Below, in pieces: positions 1-8,999 of a stretch of DNA of 64,000 bases. Source of the stretch: Lactarius indigo (taxonomy: Eukaryota > Basidiomycota > Agaricomycetes > Russulales > Russulaceae). The notes below the pieces were generated by a model that ran no database searches, was not told the DNA's origin, and saw only the letters and a list, made by a program, of their open reading frames with translations. The stretch spans positions 1,302,001-1,366,000 of the forward strand of contig JAFKAC010000011.1 in the NCBI GenBank assembly GCA_025766275.1. Direction: 5' to 3'. How positions within the stretch are numbered: the stretch's first letter is position 1; every line of letters begins with the position of its first letter. The position numbers were made by a program, and so were the translations under genes.

Positions 1-167
1 CAGCCCACGAGGAGTCGCGCCTACAAGCGCGTATCCGTCAACTCCGTGGTATGGTGCTTGTCGCCCGAGAGGACAAGATGGACTGTGTGTACCGCTTGGA
101 ACGGGCAGATGTATTCCGACGAATTGAAGATGAGCAGCGTGAGTGGATCGCGCGGGACTTCCAGTGA
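1..167 (+). CDS. C-terminal end of post-pol ORF3, family E gypsy element (partial)
   Basis: The frame is open from the window edge to a TGA at 165-167. The end of the protein reads REWIARDFQ and is charged and helical. The same kind of ending (STWAPRDFQ) closes the longer copy at 25749-26422, and in both copies a purine tract and an LTR follow directly. I therefore read it as the last 54 codons of a third ORF located after pol in a plus-strand Ty3/gypsy element. No zinc knuckle is visible in this tail, unlike the ORF3 proteins of elements A, B and C. Function unknown. Confidence 0.7.
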   Translation, partial: AHEESRLQARIRQLRGMVLVAREDKMDCVYRLERADVFRRIEDEQREWIARDFQ

Positions 168-184
168 GTCTGGGGTCTCACGCT

Positions 185-197
185 AAGAAGGGGGTGA
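185..197 (+). other. Polypurine tract of family E element
   Basis: A purine-rich run (AAGAAGGGGGTGA) ends exactly where the LTR starts at 198. It matches the run at 26440-26451 before the other family E 3' LTR and resembles the tract before the 3' LTR of element C. This is the expected plus-strand primer. Confidence 0.7.
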
Positions 198-653
198 TGT
201 TACGTCTCCACCCCTGACCCTTACTGTACCGGTTGCAACTACGGCGGTAAGGTAGATTAGTTGCGGACTTATGATAGGTGATTACGAGTACGATAGGAGA
301 TTGCGCGCGGATTGCTGACTGAGGACTATGCCACTAATACTAGTAGTAGTAGTATTAGGGTTCAAGCTACTTACGCGACACGTTGGACGCTACATTACAA
401 CAACTCATAGCAGCGCTTGAAAGCCTGCTCTTCTGTATTTAAGGGAGCTGTGGAAGACCAAGGTTCGCTATCTTGGTCTTCTTCAATCGTCACTTGTCTC
501 CTTCTTTCTCTATTCCCTCTTTGTCTACTTCGTGCCTTAGTGTCTGCGAACATCTAAGAGTTGCCTTCGCGCCATACACCTCGAGCGTGATTAGCTGAGT
601 AATAGTCGCCTTCATCCGAGCTCAAGTCAAGCTAACGCTGTGACGGCGTTACA
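198..653 (+). mobile_element. 3' LTR of family E Ty3/gypsy element (E1)
   Basis: It starts TGTTACG and ends GTTACA, preceded by a polypurine tract and an ORF3 tail. A TATA-like TATTTAAG lies at 436-443. About 30 nt further down is CTTGGTCTTC at 472-481, the right arm of a perfect 10-bp inverted repeat whose left arm is 453-462. It is homologous to the LTRs at 17500-18020 and 26452-26995. It interrupts the integrase of the minus-strand element G1: G1 coding sequence stops at 654. Confidence 0.85.
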
Positions 654-3560
654 CATTGGTAGATAGCGAACCCAATCGTCTTGTCGCTCATTTACCCAGA
701 AGCGGAGATACTGTTCTAGCCACTGATTTGTTCGTTCTGATTGGCCGTCGGTTCGGGGATGATAAGCGGTTGAGATATTTTGGCTGATGCCAAGGATTTT
801 GCATATCTCCCGCATAAACTTGGATGCGAAACGAGGATCTCGATCACTAATGACACACGAGGGGAGTCCAAAGCGTGGGAAAACATGGGAGACGTACAGA
901 GCGGCCGTTCCCTCGGCTGTGATTTCTTCATTACATGGGATGAAAATAGCGGCTTTAGTGCAGTCGTGATCGGTTACGGTCAGAATTGAGTCATAACCGC
1001 GGGATATGGGGAGCTTGGTGATAAAGTCCACTGCGATAGTTTCGAATGGCAGGGCTTCCGGTTTGGGATAGATAGGTTGCAGGGGTGCCCTGACGGGACG
1101 AAGATTAACTTTGTGTCGTTGGCATTCGGCACAGCCTTTGACATAATCTGTGACGTCGTTTTTCATCTGCGGCCACCAATAATGTCGTTCAGTGAGTTGG
1201 AGAGTCCGTTTGATACCAGGGTGACCATAGACTGGGGAGTCATGATGGGCCGCGATAATGGTACGTTTGTCATGGATTCCGCCGGTGACCACTCGGCGTC
1301 CGTCTTTGTACCACGTCCCTTCGATGTCTTTTAGCTTATGAGCATCGACCCAAGGTTTCAACTTAGCTGTGTCTTGTTCATAGATGGGGTGTTCTGGGGT
1401 CATTTCTACCGGTAGGATCTCGGGTCTCCAATGTGGGTGTTGCGGTTCTTCTAGCGTAGTAGCGCGTACAAAGACTCTCTCAGGCAACACCGTGATTCCT
1501 TCGTTATCGTTCTCTCCTTGGTCATAGTCTGGTCTTCGCGATAGCGCATCAGTGCGTCTGTTGGAAGTCCCTTTGATGTGGTGAATCTCGAAATCGTATT
1601 CCGAGAGTTCAAGTACTTCCCTGGCCACACGTCTACTAATTTTTTGTGGTGATTTCCAGTATTGTAAGTTAAGATGGTTGGAGAACACTTTGATCTTATG
1701 AGGGGAACCCGCTAAGAGGGGTCTCCAGTGGCAAAAGGCTTTGACGATTGCGAGGAGTTCGAGGTCGTAGATGTCATAATTTCGTTCGGCTTCATTAAGG
1801 GTGGATGAGTAGTAGCCAATGGGGTGCCGCTTGCCATCTGCTTTTCATTGGAGAAGGACTGCACCTGTGGCGAAGCCAGATGCATCGACTTCTAATTCGA
1901 ATTGTTGTGTGAGATCTGGGTGCGCTAAGACGGGTTCACTAGTGATGAGGGTTTTAAGGTCTTGGAATGCCTTTTCTTCTTCGCTTCCCCAGTGCCATTC
2001 GGCATCTTTGCGCGTGAGTTTGTTAAGTGGTCGTGCTTTGGTTGCGAATCCTCGTATAAAGGGTCGGTAAAAATTGCAAAACCCAAGGAAAGAGCGGACG
2101 TCCTTAACTTTGGTTGGCGTTGGCCAGTCCTTAATGCCTGAAATTTTGACAGGGTCCATGCGTGTCACCCCCTTTTCAAGGATTACCCCCAGGTAATCCA
2201 TACGCGGGGAGTGGAAGAGGCATTTCTCGAGTTTGTAATATAGGTCGTGTTCCGCAGATACGCGGAGAACGTCTTTAACTGCTTCAATGTGATCTGATAA
2301 GGAATGAGTAAGACCCGTAGCGATGCCGATGTCGTCCATGTAAACCCGAATAACCGTGCCATGTTTTTCATGCTTTGCAATGATGTCCCTGAAGATGAAG
2401 TTCATCATGGTCTGGAACGTTGCTGGGGAATTGGTCAAGCCAAAGAACATCACCGTTGGTTCGAATAATCCGTATCGCGTTTTGAACGCCGCTTTCTCCT
2501 CGTCTCCGTCTTTAATGCGTATGTTGTTGTACCCCCATCTGACGTTGAGCTTGGTGTAAATGTGGGCATTGCTGAGGTCAGTAATAAGATCAGAGATGAG
2601 GGGGAGTGGGTATTGGTTGCGAATGGTGACAGCGTTGATTTTTCGGTAATCCTGAATGGGTCGCAACTTACCATCCTTCTTTTTGATAAAGAAGAAGGAC
2701 GAGGTGTAGGGAGACTTAGAGGGTCGTATGTATCCCTTTTTCAGTTGTTCATTGATCCATTCGCGCAGCTTCTTGTCTTCTTCTTGAGTCATAGGGTATA
2801 TTTTGCAATCGATGGCGTCTGCCGTCCCTGGTTTGAATTCGATGGCATGATCCCAGGGCCTGCTGGGTGGAAACCTGTCCGATGCTTCTTCACTGAAGAG
2901 ACATTCGAATTCGCGGTATTCAGGGGGTAACTCAGCTTTAGTAACATATTGCTGAGCGGCAATAGCGAGGTCAGTGGCGGTGGCTCTGATTTGGCATCCT
3001 TCTTCGAATTGTTGTCGTTGTTCATCTGTGATAACACAAGAGTGTACAACTTCATAATCGTCATTCTGAGAGGTGGCTGCCGCAATCGTCGTGTTTTTGA
3101 GGTAGGGATTGGTCGAGCGGATAATGATGGGGAGCATGTCTTCGTGGATGGCGGCTTGTGACCATTTGATGTGTGGGTCGTAAATAGCGAGCCAGGGGTA
3201 TCCTAACATGATATCTTCGTTGCCGATGTCTGTAATAAGGAAGCGTATTTCCTTGTGGATTCCTTTAGTTTGGACATCGACATCCGTATAACGAGTGATA
3301 CGCCCCGATTTATTCTCCGTATTATCAATATTCCATATTTTCTTCGGGATGTCGAGTAACTTGGTCCCGAGTCCCATCCTTTTTGCGAAGGAGGGTTTCA
3401 TGAAGCAATGGGTTGCTCCTGAATCGACTAGTGCTCGTATGTCGGCCATTGCGTAACTGGTGCGAATCGATACTGGAACTCTCATAGAACGATAGCGAGT
3501 CATGATTACACTGTTACAATTAACTGCCCTCACCCAGGCCGATGGGTTCAGGCGTCCTGA
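654..3560 (-). pseudogene. pol: G1 pol: protease, RT, RNase H, partial integrase
   Basis: Read in the -1 frame relative to gag after the GGGTTTT heptamer. The order is: aspartic protease (ALVDSGATHCF); reverse transcriptase with LNVRWGYNN, FFGLTNSPATFQ and the catalytic YMDD; RNase H (VDASGFATGA); then, after a gap in the open frame, the rest of RNase H and an integrase with the HHCC zinc domain (HPGI, CAECQ) and the first two acidic residues (VDFITK, SDRDPRF) plus DGQSERTNQWLEQYL. An in-frame TGA at about 1845-1847 replaces the Trp of the LLQWK-type sequence. The frame ends at LPM where the E1 LTR begins, so the GPY/F and chromodomain parts are absent. Clearly a broken polyprotein. Confidence 0.85.
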
Positions 3561-3566
3561 AAACCC
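3560..3566 (-). promoter_or_regulatory. Predicted -1 ribosomal frameshift heptamer, G1 gag-pol
   Basis: The minus strand reads G GGT TTT with GGT and TTT as gag codons, 9 nt before the gag stop. GGGUUUU is a known -1 slippery heptamer (barley yellow dwarf virus). Slipping one base back enters the pol frame directly. Elements A, B and C have GGATTTT at the same place and phase. Confidence 0.7.
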
Positions 3567-4521
3567 TCCTTTTTCCACAACTGCTGGAGGATAATGTCCT
3601 TTACGTCGTCTGATTCTCCTGCCACTCCGTTAAGCCAGTCGCTGGCGCGCTGTTGAGGGGGTACGTCTTGAACCGCCCTGGTAGCGACTTCTGGTTCTTG
3701 TTGGTGATAGTCGGTGTCGACGTACCAACTGGTTGATGCTTGGGGTTGATACCCTCCTCGTGGTTGTCTGCAGTCGCGGGCCATATGTCCGTCCTTTCCA
3801 CAGTTATAACATGTGACTGGCCTTTGGTTACTACGCCCTCCTCCCCTCTGTAAAAACCCTCCTCTTGGTCGGTATGGGGGATGAGGGGCGAGTATGTCTT
3901 CAGCCCCTGCAAGTTGCCCTCGAATTCGGTCTGCAGAGGTATCCATGGCGTTTGGATCCCGTAAATTTCTCGGCTGCCATGAACTTCTTGGTGGTCCCTG
4001 CCACTGTCGTTGTTGTCGTTGCCTTCCTTGCCCTTGTCCAGGGGGAATTCCCTTGTTCAACACCGCTTTAAGGTGAAGATACTGTTGTTGACGAGTGGTG
4101 GCCGCTTCTTTCCACTCGCGGTAGTTACGGGGATTGTCAAGGGTGTAGACCTTTTCATATAGGTCTTTTGGTAGCCCGCTCGCAAATAAGTCTAGCGTCT
4201 GCGGATCATCGAGTCGATACTGAGCACGGCGTATCAGTTGTTCGAATTGGGTGCAATACTCATCTAGATTGCCTCCAATCATTTTGACTCCTTTCTTAAG
4301 CTCGTATTGAGCTTGCTCTTGTTCCATCGTGTTGCGGAAGCGCTGCATAAAGCTGCACGTGACTTCGTTCCATAGTCCCTCACTAGTTCGGGGTATGCCA
4401 GCTTGTATCTGGCCATTAAGCCAGGTAAGCATTGCCAATACCCATTCGCTGACGTTGACGCCTTTGATGTAAGATAGGAAAAGTAGGGCTCGTCGATAGG
4501 GTGTGGCCATTATGCCTTCGT

Positions 4522-4933
4522 TGTCACGCCACTGTCGGGGCGTACGTCCTAGTCTGTAACAGTTCCTGCCTAAGGCAAAAGACACTGAGTTGGTCTGCTG
4601 CTGAGCAGAACGGCACCTAAGTCAAATGAGTGTTCCTTGATATAGCTCAAGGCAACAAGGCTTCAGAGATGAGGGCTGTGGTAGAGAAGAGAGGAAGATG
4701 CTGAGGGAACTAGACAGTATATTGACGAAGCCAAAGCTAAGGAATACAGGGCGTACTATGGGGTTTATATAGCTAGTGTCCAGGGGTGCCAGCGAGGCAG
4801 TACGACGTCAGCACGGTCGATGCCAGCAGAGCAGGTGCCAGCAAAGCAAATGCCAGCGAGGCGAGTGCCAGCAAAGCAAAGAAGTGAAGAAGAAAAGAAG
4901 AGGAAGAGCGAAAAATACGGGACGTTCATGACA
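4522..4933 (-). mobile_element. Solo LTR F inserted in G1 gag
   Basis: A 412-bp insert starting TGTCACG and ending ATGACA on the plus strand, flanked by TTCGT at 4517-4521 and 4934-4938. Both ends are TG..CA, and removal restores gag. A TATA box (TATATAAAC on the minus strand, near 4760-4768) followed about 30 nt later by TTGGCTTCG suggests minus-strand orientation. The upstream part (about 4785-4880) carries several imperfect copies of GCTGGCA, possibly promoter repeats. No coding sequence. Confidence 0.85.
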
Positions 4934-5938
4934 TTCGTCTGCATTCATGCCCCAGTAGACATGCCATTGAGTGAGGAATGCCTCGACTTTGGCGCGTTCT
5001 CCATCGAATACTGTGGGTGCTTTTCCAGCTAGCTTGTTACTTGGAGGGGGAACAATAGGACCTGCACCTGGTAATCCTCCTCCTGGTGGTCCTCCTCCTG
5101 GTGGTCCTCCTGGGAATCCTCCAGGGAATCCTTCGAACCCCGGTCCTCTTGATGGGGGTCCTCCTCCTCCTCTACCGGGTAAATCACCAGGGGGTCCACC
5201 TCCTCCACTGGGGGGATCGGCTACGTCGGGTCCAATGGCACGATGGATTGCTACGTCATCGTCGGTCATTCGATGACCAGTGTATGGGTTAATAGGAGCT
5301 AGATTAGTTCGCGATTCTTCTGCAATACGTCTTTGCTCTTCTAAGGCGATCTGGTCCCTTGCTTCACTAGTGAGGTATACCTCTTCTTGAGTAATGGTGG
5401 CTGTTGCCATTGCGACTGCTGGGCTACGGATGTGGATCACTTCTGGTTCGGGTTGATGAATAGTTAACGACTCAGTTCGTTGTATGATGTGGTCGCCGAT
5501 AGCCCCTAGGCTTGCTTCTTCGGCTGGCGTGTTTCCTCGACTCGGCGACTGTTGACTATCGGAGGCTTCTTCTCCGCTAATTCCTTCGTTGGTATGTTCT
5601 TGTGCTTGTCCGTCAATAGGACCGTAGTCTGTGCGGCTATTAAGCTCTCGTGCGTCGATATCGCAGTTGTAGTTTCTTCCTGCTGGTCGTACAATATCCC
5701 AGCGATGATCTATAGGGTTCCAAGTAACCTCGACCCAGCAGAGATGTTCGAAATTAAACTCAACGGGTCGGAAACGGTTAGGACCGTTGAACTCTACGAA
5801 ATATCCGGTGTCTTCTCCTCGTTCTCTCCACTGAGCTGCTCCTAAGAATCTTGTTGGTACGTTGTGGTCTCCCTGTCGTTCGATATGATAGGGACGGAAA
5901 GACGTCCACTGGTCTCTGGTCGAGTACGCCACGATGAG

Positions 5939-5952
5939 GATCTTGGTCTTAA
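5939..5952 (-). other. Self-complementary primer-binding site of G1
   Basis: Directly after the 5' LTR the minus strand reads TTAAGACCAAGATC. It does not resemble the TGG start of a tRNA-primed site. Eleven bases (AAGACCAAGAT) are the exact complement of ATCTTGGTCTT at 6195-6185 in the LTR, where transcription probably starts. This is the arrangement known from Tf1/Tf2 self-priming. Confidence 0.65.
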
Positions 5953-6461
5953 TGTTACGCTCCACCAGCGTCAGTCCGACTTGGACTTGTGAAGGGCGTA
6001 ATCGACTTAGCAAAAGTTAGGCGAATGGGGAACACGTGTCAACCCAACGCAAGCTGAACAGGGGCTCACTGGCACACACTGCAGCGAAAGGGATAAGAGA
6101 GAGTATCCTTGGCAGATACGAGCGGAGGCACGCTTAGTCTAAGAACTAAGGCAGACAAGAGACGAATCAAGTGGTGGATTGAAGAAGACCAAGATGGGGA
6201 CTCTTGGTCTTCCGAGTCGACTACTTATACAAATACACGCGGGCTTTAAAGCGCCGCTTGAATAGTACGTAACCAATAGCATAACTAGCTCGAACCCTAG
6301 TACCGCTATCCTAGGAATGAGTCATACATGAGTCACAATCACATGTGAACTACTATGCTGACTGATACGAAGTAAGAGTCCATGACTAATGCTGATACCG
6401 AACCGTAGTCATAACCGGTTATGAGTCGTGTGTAATGAGTCATCAAGTCCGTACCGTAACA
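5953..6461 (-). mobile_element. 5' LTR of G1
   Basis: 509 bp, TG..CA ends, next to the primer site and gag. On the minus strand a TATA-like TATTTGTATAAG is followed by a perfect 10-bp inverted repeat (arms 6203-6212 and 6184-6193). The second arm starts the presumed transcript. It is homologous to the LTRs of G2 (16523-16967) and G3 (25251-25748). Confidence 0.8.
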
Positions 6462-6616
6462 GAGTGCCCCGCTCATCATGCGCCACTACTCCTCTTTGAG
6501 CCAAGAGCGTATCTTGTGTTCTTCTGTTGTCGAGCATCTCTTCTCCACACCCTCTCAGCCCCCAGTCTCTGCCTACATCGTGACCCCCTGTTGAGTGACA
6601 GTGAGTCATCACAGTC
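6462..6616. other. Unassigned 155-bp joint between G1 and G2
   Basis: Sequence between the outer end of the G1 5' LTR and the point where G2 gag homology stops (about 6617). I recognise no coding sequence or repeat in it. It may be the pre-existing target of G1 or the remnant of a deletion that removed G2 pol. Confidence 0.5.
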
Positions 6617-6754
6617 AATGGTTTGGGTGTCGTTGAGTCGATACCCCGCTTTTTGGGTGGCTTTAAACTCATTGATGTATTTGTTAATGTCTCCATCGAT
6701 CATCTTAAGTCCTTTTTGCAGAAGCGCTTGAGCTTGTTCTCGTTTAAGTGTATT

Positions 6755-7318
6755 TGTTACGATTTTCTTGGACTTGTCTCTTTCCTTACCACTGTCCCCT
6801 TCCCACACTATACAAGCCCTGTACGACTACGCGGACGTTACGATTACCCGGTTTCCATCACGCGCCTTGCTTATCGGCGTTCCCTTCTGATAAAGCTTGA
6901 CATGTGCTAGTTTCCGACCCGTTCCCTCTCACGCGCGACCCCGCGTGATTCTCCATCATCCTCGATATAGCTTTACCTTGTTCCCTATATGTCCCCTCCT
7001 TTCTTCCTCGGTTTGGCGATGGCGCCATTTGTTTGCGATGACCATACAGTGCGATCTCTATTTAACCCTAGTCATACCTAGCTTGTACGGTAGACTAGAC
7101 TTCTTGTGTAATACTACACTTGTCTACGCAGTCTCTTGAATCCCGATCCTCACTTTGCTAGACCTTCACGTCTTAGCCTTCCTCTATAGTCCAAGTGACG
7201 CGTGTCCTTGTGACTCTTGTGCATCATCATTACTGAAGTCGAGCCGTCGAGCTCTGACTACCGATTGACGGACTGACTTAGTGCAGGTCGCACTTGTCGC
7301 CCCTGTAGTGGCGTTACA
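6755..7318 (+). mobile_element. 5' LTR of element A
   Basis: 564 bp, TGTTACG start and GCGTTACA end, preceded by the target duplication GTATT. It has a TATA-like TATTTAA at 7059-7065 and the presumed transcript start near 7092. Confidence 0.95.
7059..7102 (+). promoter_or_regulatory. Element A promoter and self-primer
   Basis: TATTTAA at 7059-7065 is followed 33 nt later by AGACTAGACTT (7092-7102). This 11-mer is the exact complement of the primer-binding site at 7321-7331. If transcription starts near 7092, the first bases of the RNA would be the reverse-transcription primer, as in Tf1. The start site is inferred from spacing only. Confidence 0.65.
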
Positions 7319-7320
7319 TT

Positions 7321-7331
7321 AAGTCTAGTCT
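7321..7331 (+). other. Primer-binding site of element A
   Basis: AAGTCTAGTCT lies 2 nt after the 5' LTR and pairs perfectly with 7092-7102. No tRNA-type TGG follows the LTR. Confidence 0.65.
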
Positions 7332-7340
7332 CCCATCACC

Positions 7341-8999
7341 GTGGCTCTCACTAGCCGAAGCCGAACGCAGTTTGTCAAGGAGTACCTAGAGCGGCACCCC
7401 TACGACGACATAAGACCATCCATCAAGGGAACCGCTCTTTGGAGAAACACCCCACACGACGAAGGATATTACGTCTACGACCCCGACAAACTCACGTACG
7501 AACCCATTGAATACATTGAAGATCAGCATATTTGGGCCTACGTTGCCTACTCCGACACAAAGCACTCCTGGTATTCATACAAACCCGTCCCCGCACACCT
7601 TGGACTAGGGCCGGGAAAAGGACAAATCACTGCTATTGACGCAGACTCGGACGTCGAAGAACCATCTTCCGAACCCGACTTAGATAACCCTACCCTCACA
7701 CCAACTATCCAACGACCCGTTGACTTTGCATCGTATGCCAACATGTCCACCACCCAACTCTCCACCACCCTCACCTCCTCGCAACCAACCGCAGGGTCCT
7801 CGACAGCGAATCCTACAAGTAGTGGAGGACATCCTGTGGGAGGAAGTATGTCGACAAGCGGAGGAGGCGCTGCGGGAAGCGCAGGAGGCCATCATGGAGG
7901 CGGTGCGCCTGGAGGTGGAGGCGGTGCGCCTGGGGGTGGAGGCGGTGCGCCTGGAGGCGGAGGCGGCGCGCCTGGAGGTGGAGGCGGCGGAGCAGTCGCT
8001 GGCCCCGCAGCCGGGGGACCTCCCCAACCAAATGGACGACTTGGAGGGAACCCCCCACCAGAATTCACAGGCGACCGAGAAACCAGCCGAGCCTTCCTCA
8101 ATGCATTCGCCCTCTACCGAGGAATGAACCCAAATGTCCAGCAACTAACCCTCCCATATTCGCGAGCCATGACACTCTTATCCTATATCCGAGGACCACT
8201 AGTCGACGATTGGGTGGAAGAACAGATACAATGGCTGGCCGACCAATTAGTAGGAGGCGTAGCCATGAATGCCGAAAACCTCTGGAACACAATCGAAATG
8301 CGCTTTATTCAAGCGTACACCGACACTACACAACAGCAGAAGGCCCGCCACGCCATTCAAAACTTACGGATGGACAAAGAAGACATCGATACTTACATAG
8401 CCAAGTTTTCTAACTTGGCTAACAAGGCGGGGTACAACAAAGACGAGGCCACAACCCTAGAAATCTTCCAAAAGGGGCTCCCGAACGCGTTAGTCATAAA
8501 CGCAATCAAGTTCCACCACCCCGTCGATTGGGACGACTGGAAAACGGCAGTCACACTCCAACAGGCGGAGTACCTCCTCCTGAAAGACAGACTCACCAAA
8601 GGAAGGACGGATAAGAAAGGGGGAGCCTCCCGCGACCAGTGGCTGAATGCCCTCAATAAAGCAAAAGACCCAAATGCGATGGATGTTAGCAGGACTCGTG
8701 CTAGGGCAGCAATGACAGAAGACGAGAAAAAGCAACTTCAAAAGGAGGGAAGATGCTTCAGGTGCCGTGGGCAAGGGCACATCTCTAGATTCTGCCCCCA
8801 AAAGACAACAACTACGGCCAAGGCTGCAGGCACGAGCGACCCCGCTACCACTACCATTTCAATGACCGCATCCCGCCCCCTCTCTAATGAGGAACAAGCC
8901 GATGCCCAGGTAGCGGCCCTATTCGCCCAAACACCCGAAGTACGAGAACTCATGGTGGACAAACTCTTCGGGCAAAAGAAGGATTTTCTGAACGCTTGA
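7341..8999 (+). CDS. gag: Gag polyprotein of element A
   Basis: 552 codons from a GTG in strong context (CACCGTGG). An in-frame TAG lies at 7326-7328 and no ATG occurs before 7743, so either GTG is used or an original ATG was lost. Visible regions are: the conserved N-terminal domain (DEGYYVYDP, HSWYSYKP, about residues 35-90); a serine/glycine linker with APGGGG repeats made by 21-bp DNA repeats (about 7900-7990); the capsid domain (about 235-425; LLSYIRG, NLWNTIEMRF); the PNAMDV motif; and a CCHC knuckle CFRCRGQGHISRFC at residues 472-485. It should form the particle and bind RNA. The gag stop is 10 nt past the slippery heptamer into pol. Confidence 0.9.
   Translation: MALTSRSRTQFVKEYLERHPYDDIRPSIKGTALWRNTPHDEGYYVYDPDKLTYEPIEYIEDQHIWAYVAYSDTKHSWYSYKPVPAHLGLGPGKGQITAIDADSDVEEPSSEPDLDNPTLTPTIQRPVDFASYANMSTTQLSTTLTSSQPTAGSSTANPTSSGGHPVGGSMSTSGGGAAGSAGGHHGGGAPGGGGGAPGGGGGAPGGGGGAPGGGGGGAVAGPAAGGPPQPNGRLGGNPPPEFTGDRETSRAFLNAFALYRGMNPNVQQLTLPYSRAMTLLSYIRGPLVDDWVEEQIQWLADQLVGGVAMNAENLWNTIEMRFIQAYTDTTQQQKARHAIQNLRMDKEDIDTYIAKFSNLANKAGYNKDEATTLEIFQKGLPNALVINAIKFHHPVDWDDWKTAVTLQQAEYLLLKDRLTKGRTDKKGGASRDQWLNALNKAKDPNAMDVSRTRARAAMTEDEKKQLQKEGRCFRCRGQGHISRFCPQKTTTTAKAAGTSDPATTTISMTASRPLSNEEQADAQVAALFAQTPEVRELMVDKLFGQKKDFLNA
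8981..8987 (+). promoter_or_regulatory. Predicted -1 frameshift heptamer, element A gag-pol
   Basis: G GAT TTT, with GAT and TTT in gag phase. GGAUUUU is the -1 slippery heptamer described for red clover necrotic mosaic virus. The -1 frame continues without a stop into pol (SERLNPVAWARAL). Confidence 0.7.

Larger units (their letters stand above)
3548..5932 (-). pseudogene. gag: G1 gag, split by a solo LTR
   Basis: The N-terminal half lies at 4939-5932 and the C-terminal half at 3548-4521. Visible parts are: a conserved N-terminal domain (DTGYFVEFN, WVEVTWNPIDHRW); a glycine/proline-rich linker; the capsid region with ALLFLSYIKG and NLDEYCTQFEQL; the PNAMD motif; and one CCHC knuckle (CYNCGKDGHMARDC). 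The halves are separated by solo LTR F with a TTCGT duplication; removing it rejoins WGMNADEG in frame. No ATG occurs near the start of the frame. A GTG at 5932-5930 sits 20 nt after the LTR, at the same place as in G2, G3 and element A. Gag overlaps pol by about 31 nt. Confidence 0.8.
654..6461 (-). mobile_element. Ty3/gypsy chromovirus G1, minus strand, 3' end cut off by E1
   Basis: Reading the minus strand: 5' LTR (6461-5953), primer site, gag, pol to the integrase core. The integrase C-terminus, chromodomain and 3' LTR are missing because the E1 element sits at 653/654. Gag is split by solo LTR F. Pol has an in-frame TGA. G1 is the best-preserved member of a family also seen as fragments G2 and G3. 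It is not autonomous. Confidence 0.85.

Noticed and set aside
7319..7340. tRNA-type primer-binding site
   Set aside because: The sequence after the LTR does not begin TGG and resembles no tRNA 3' end I know, while pairing with the LTR start is exact over 11 nt.
7680..8144. Frames antisense and alternate to the Gly-rich part of gag A
   Set aside because: Direct result of the 21-bp tandem repeats, which keep several frames open. Not conserved in other elements.
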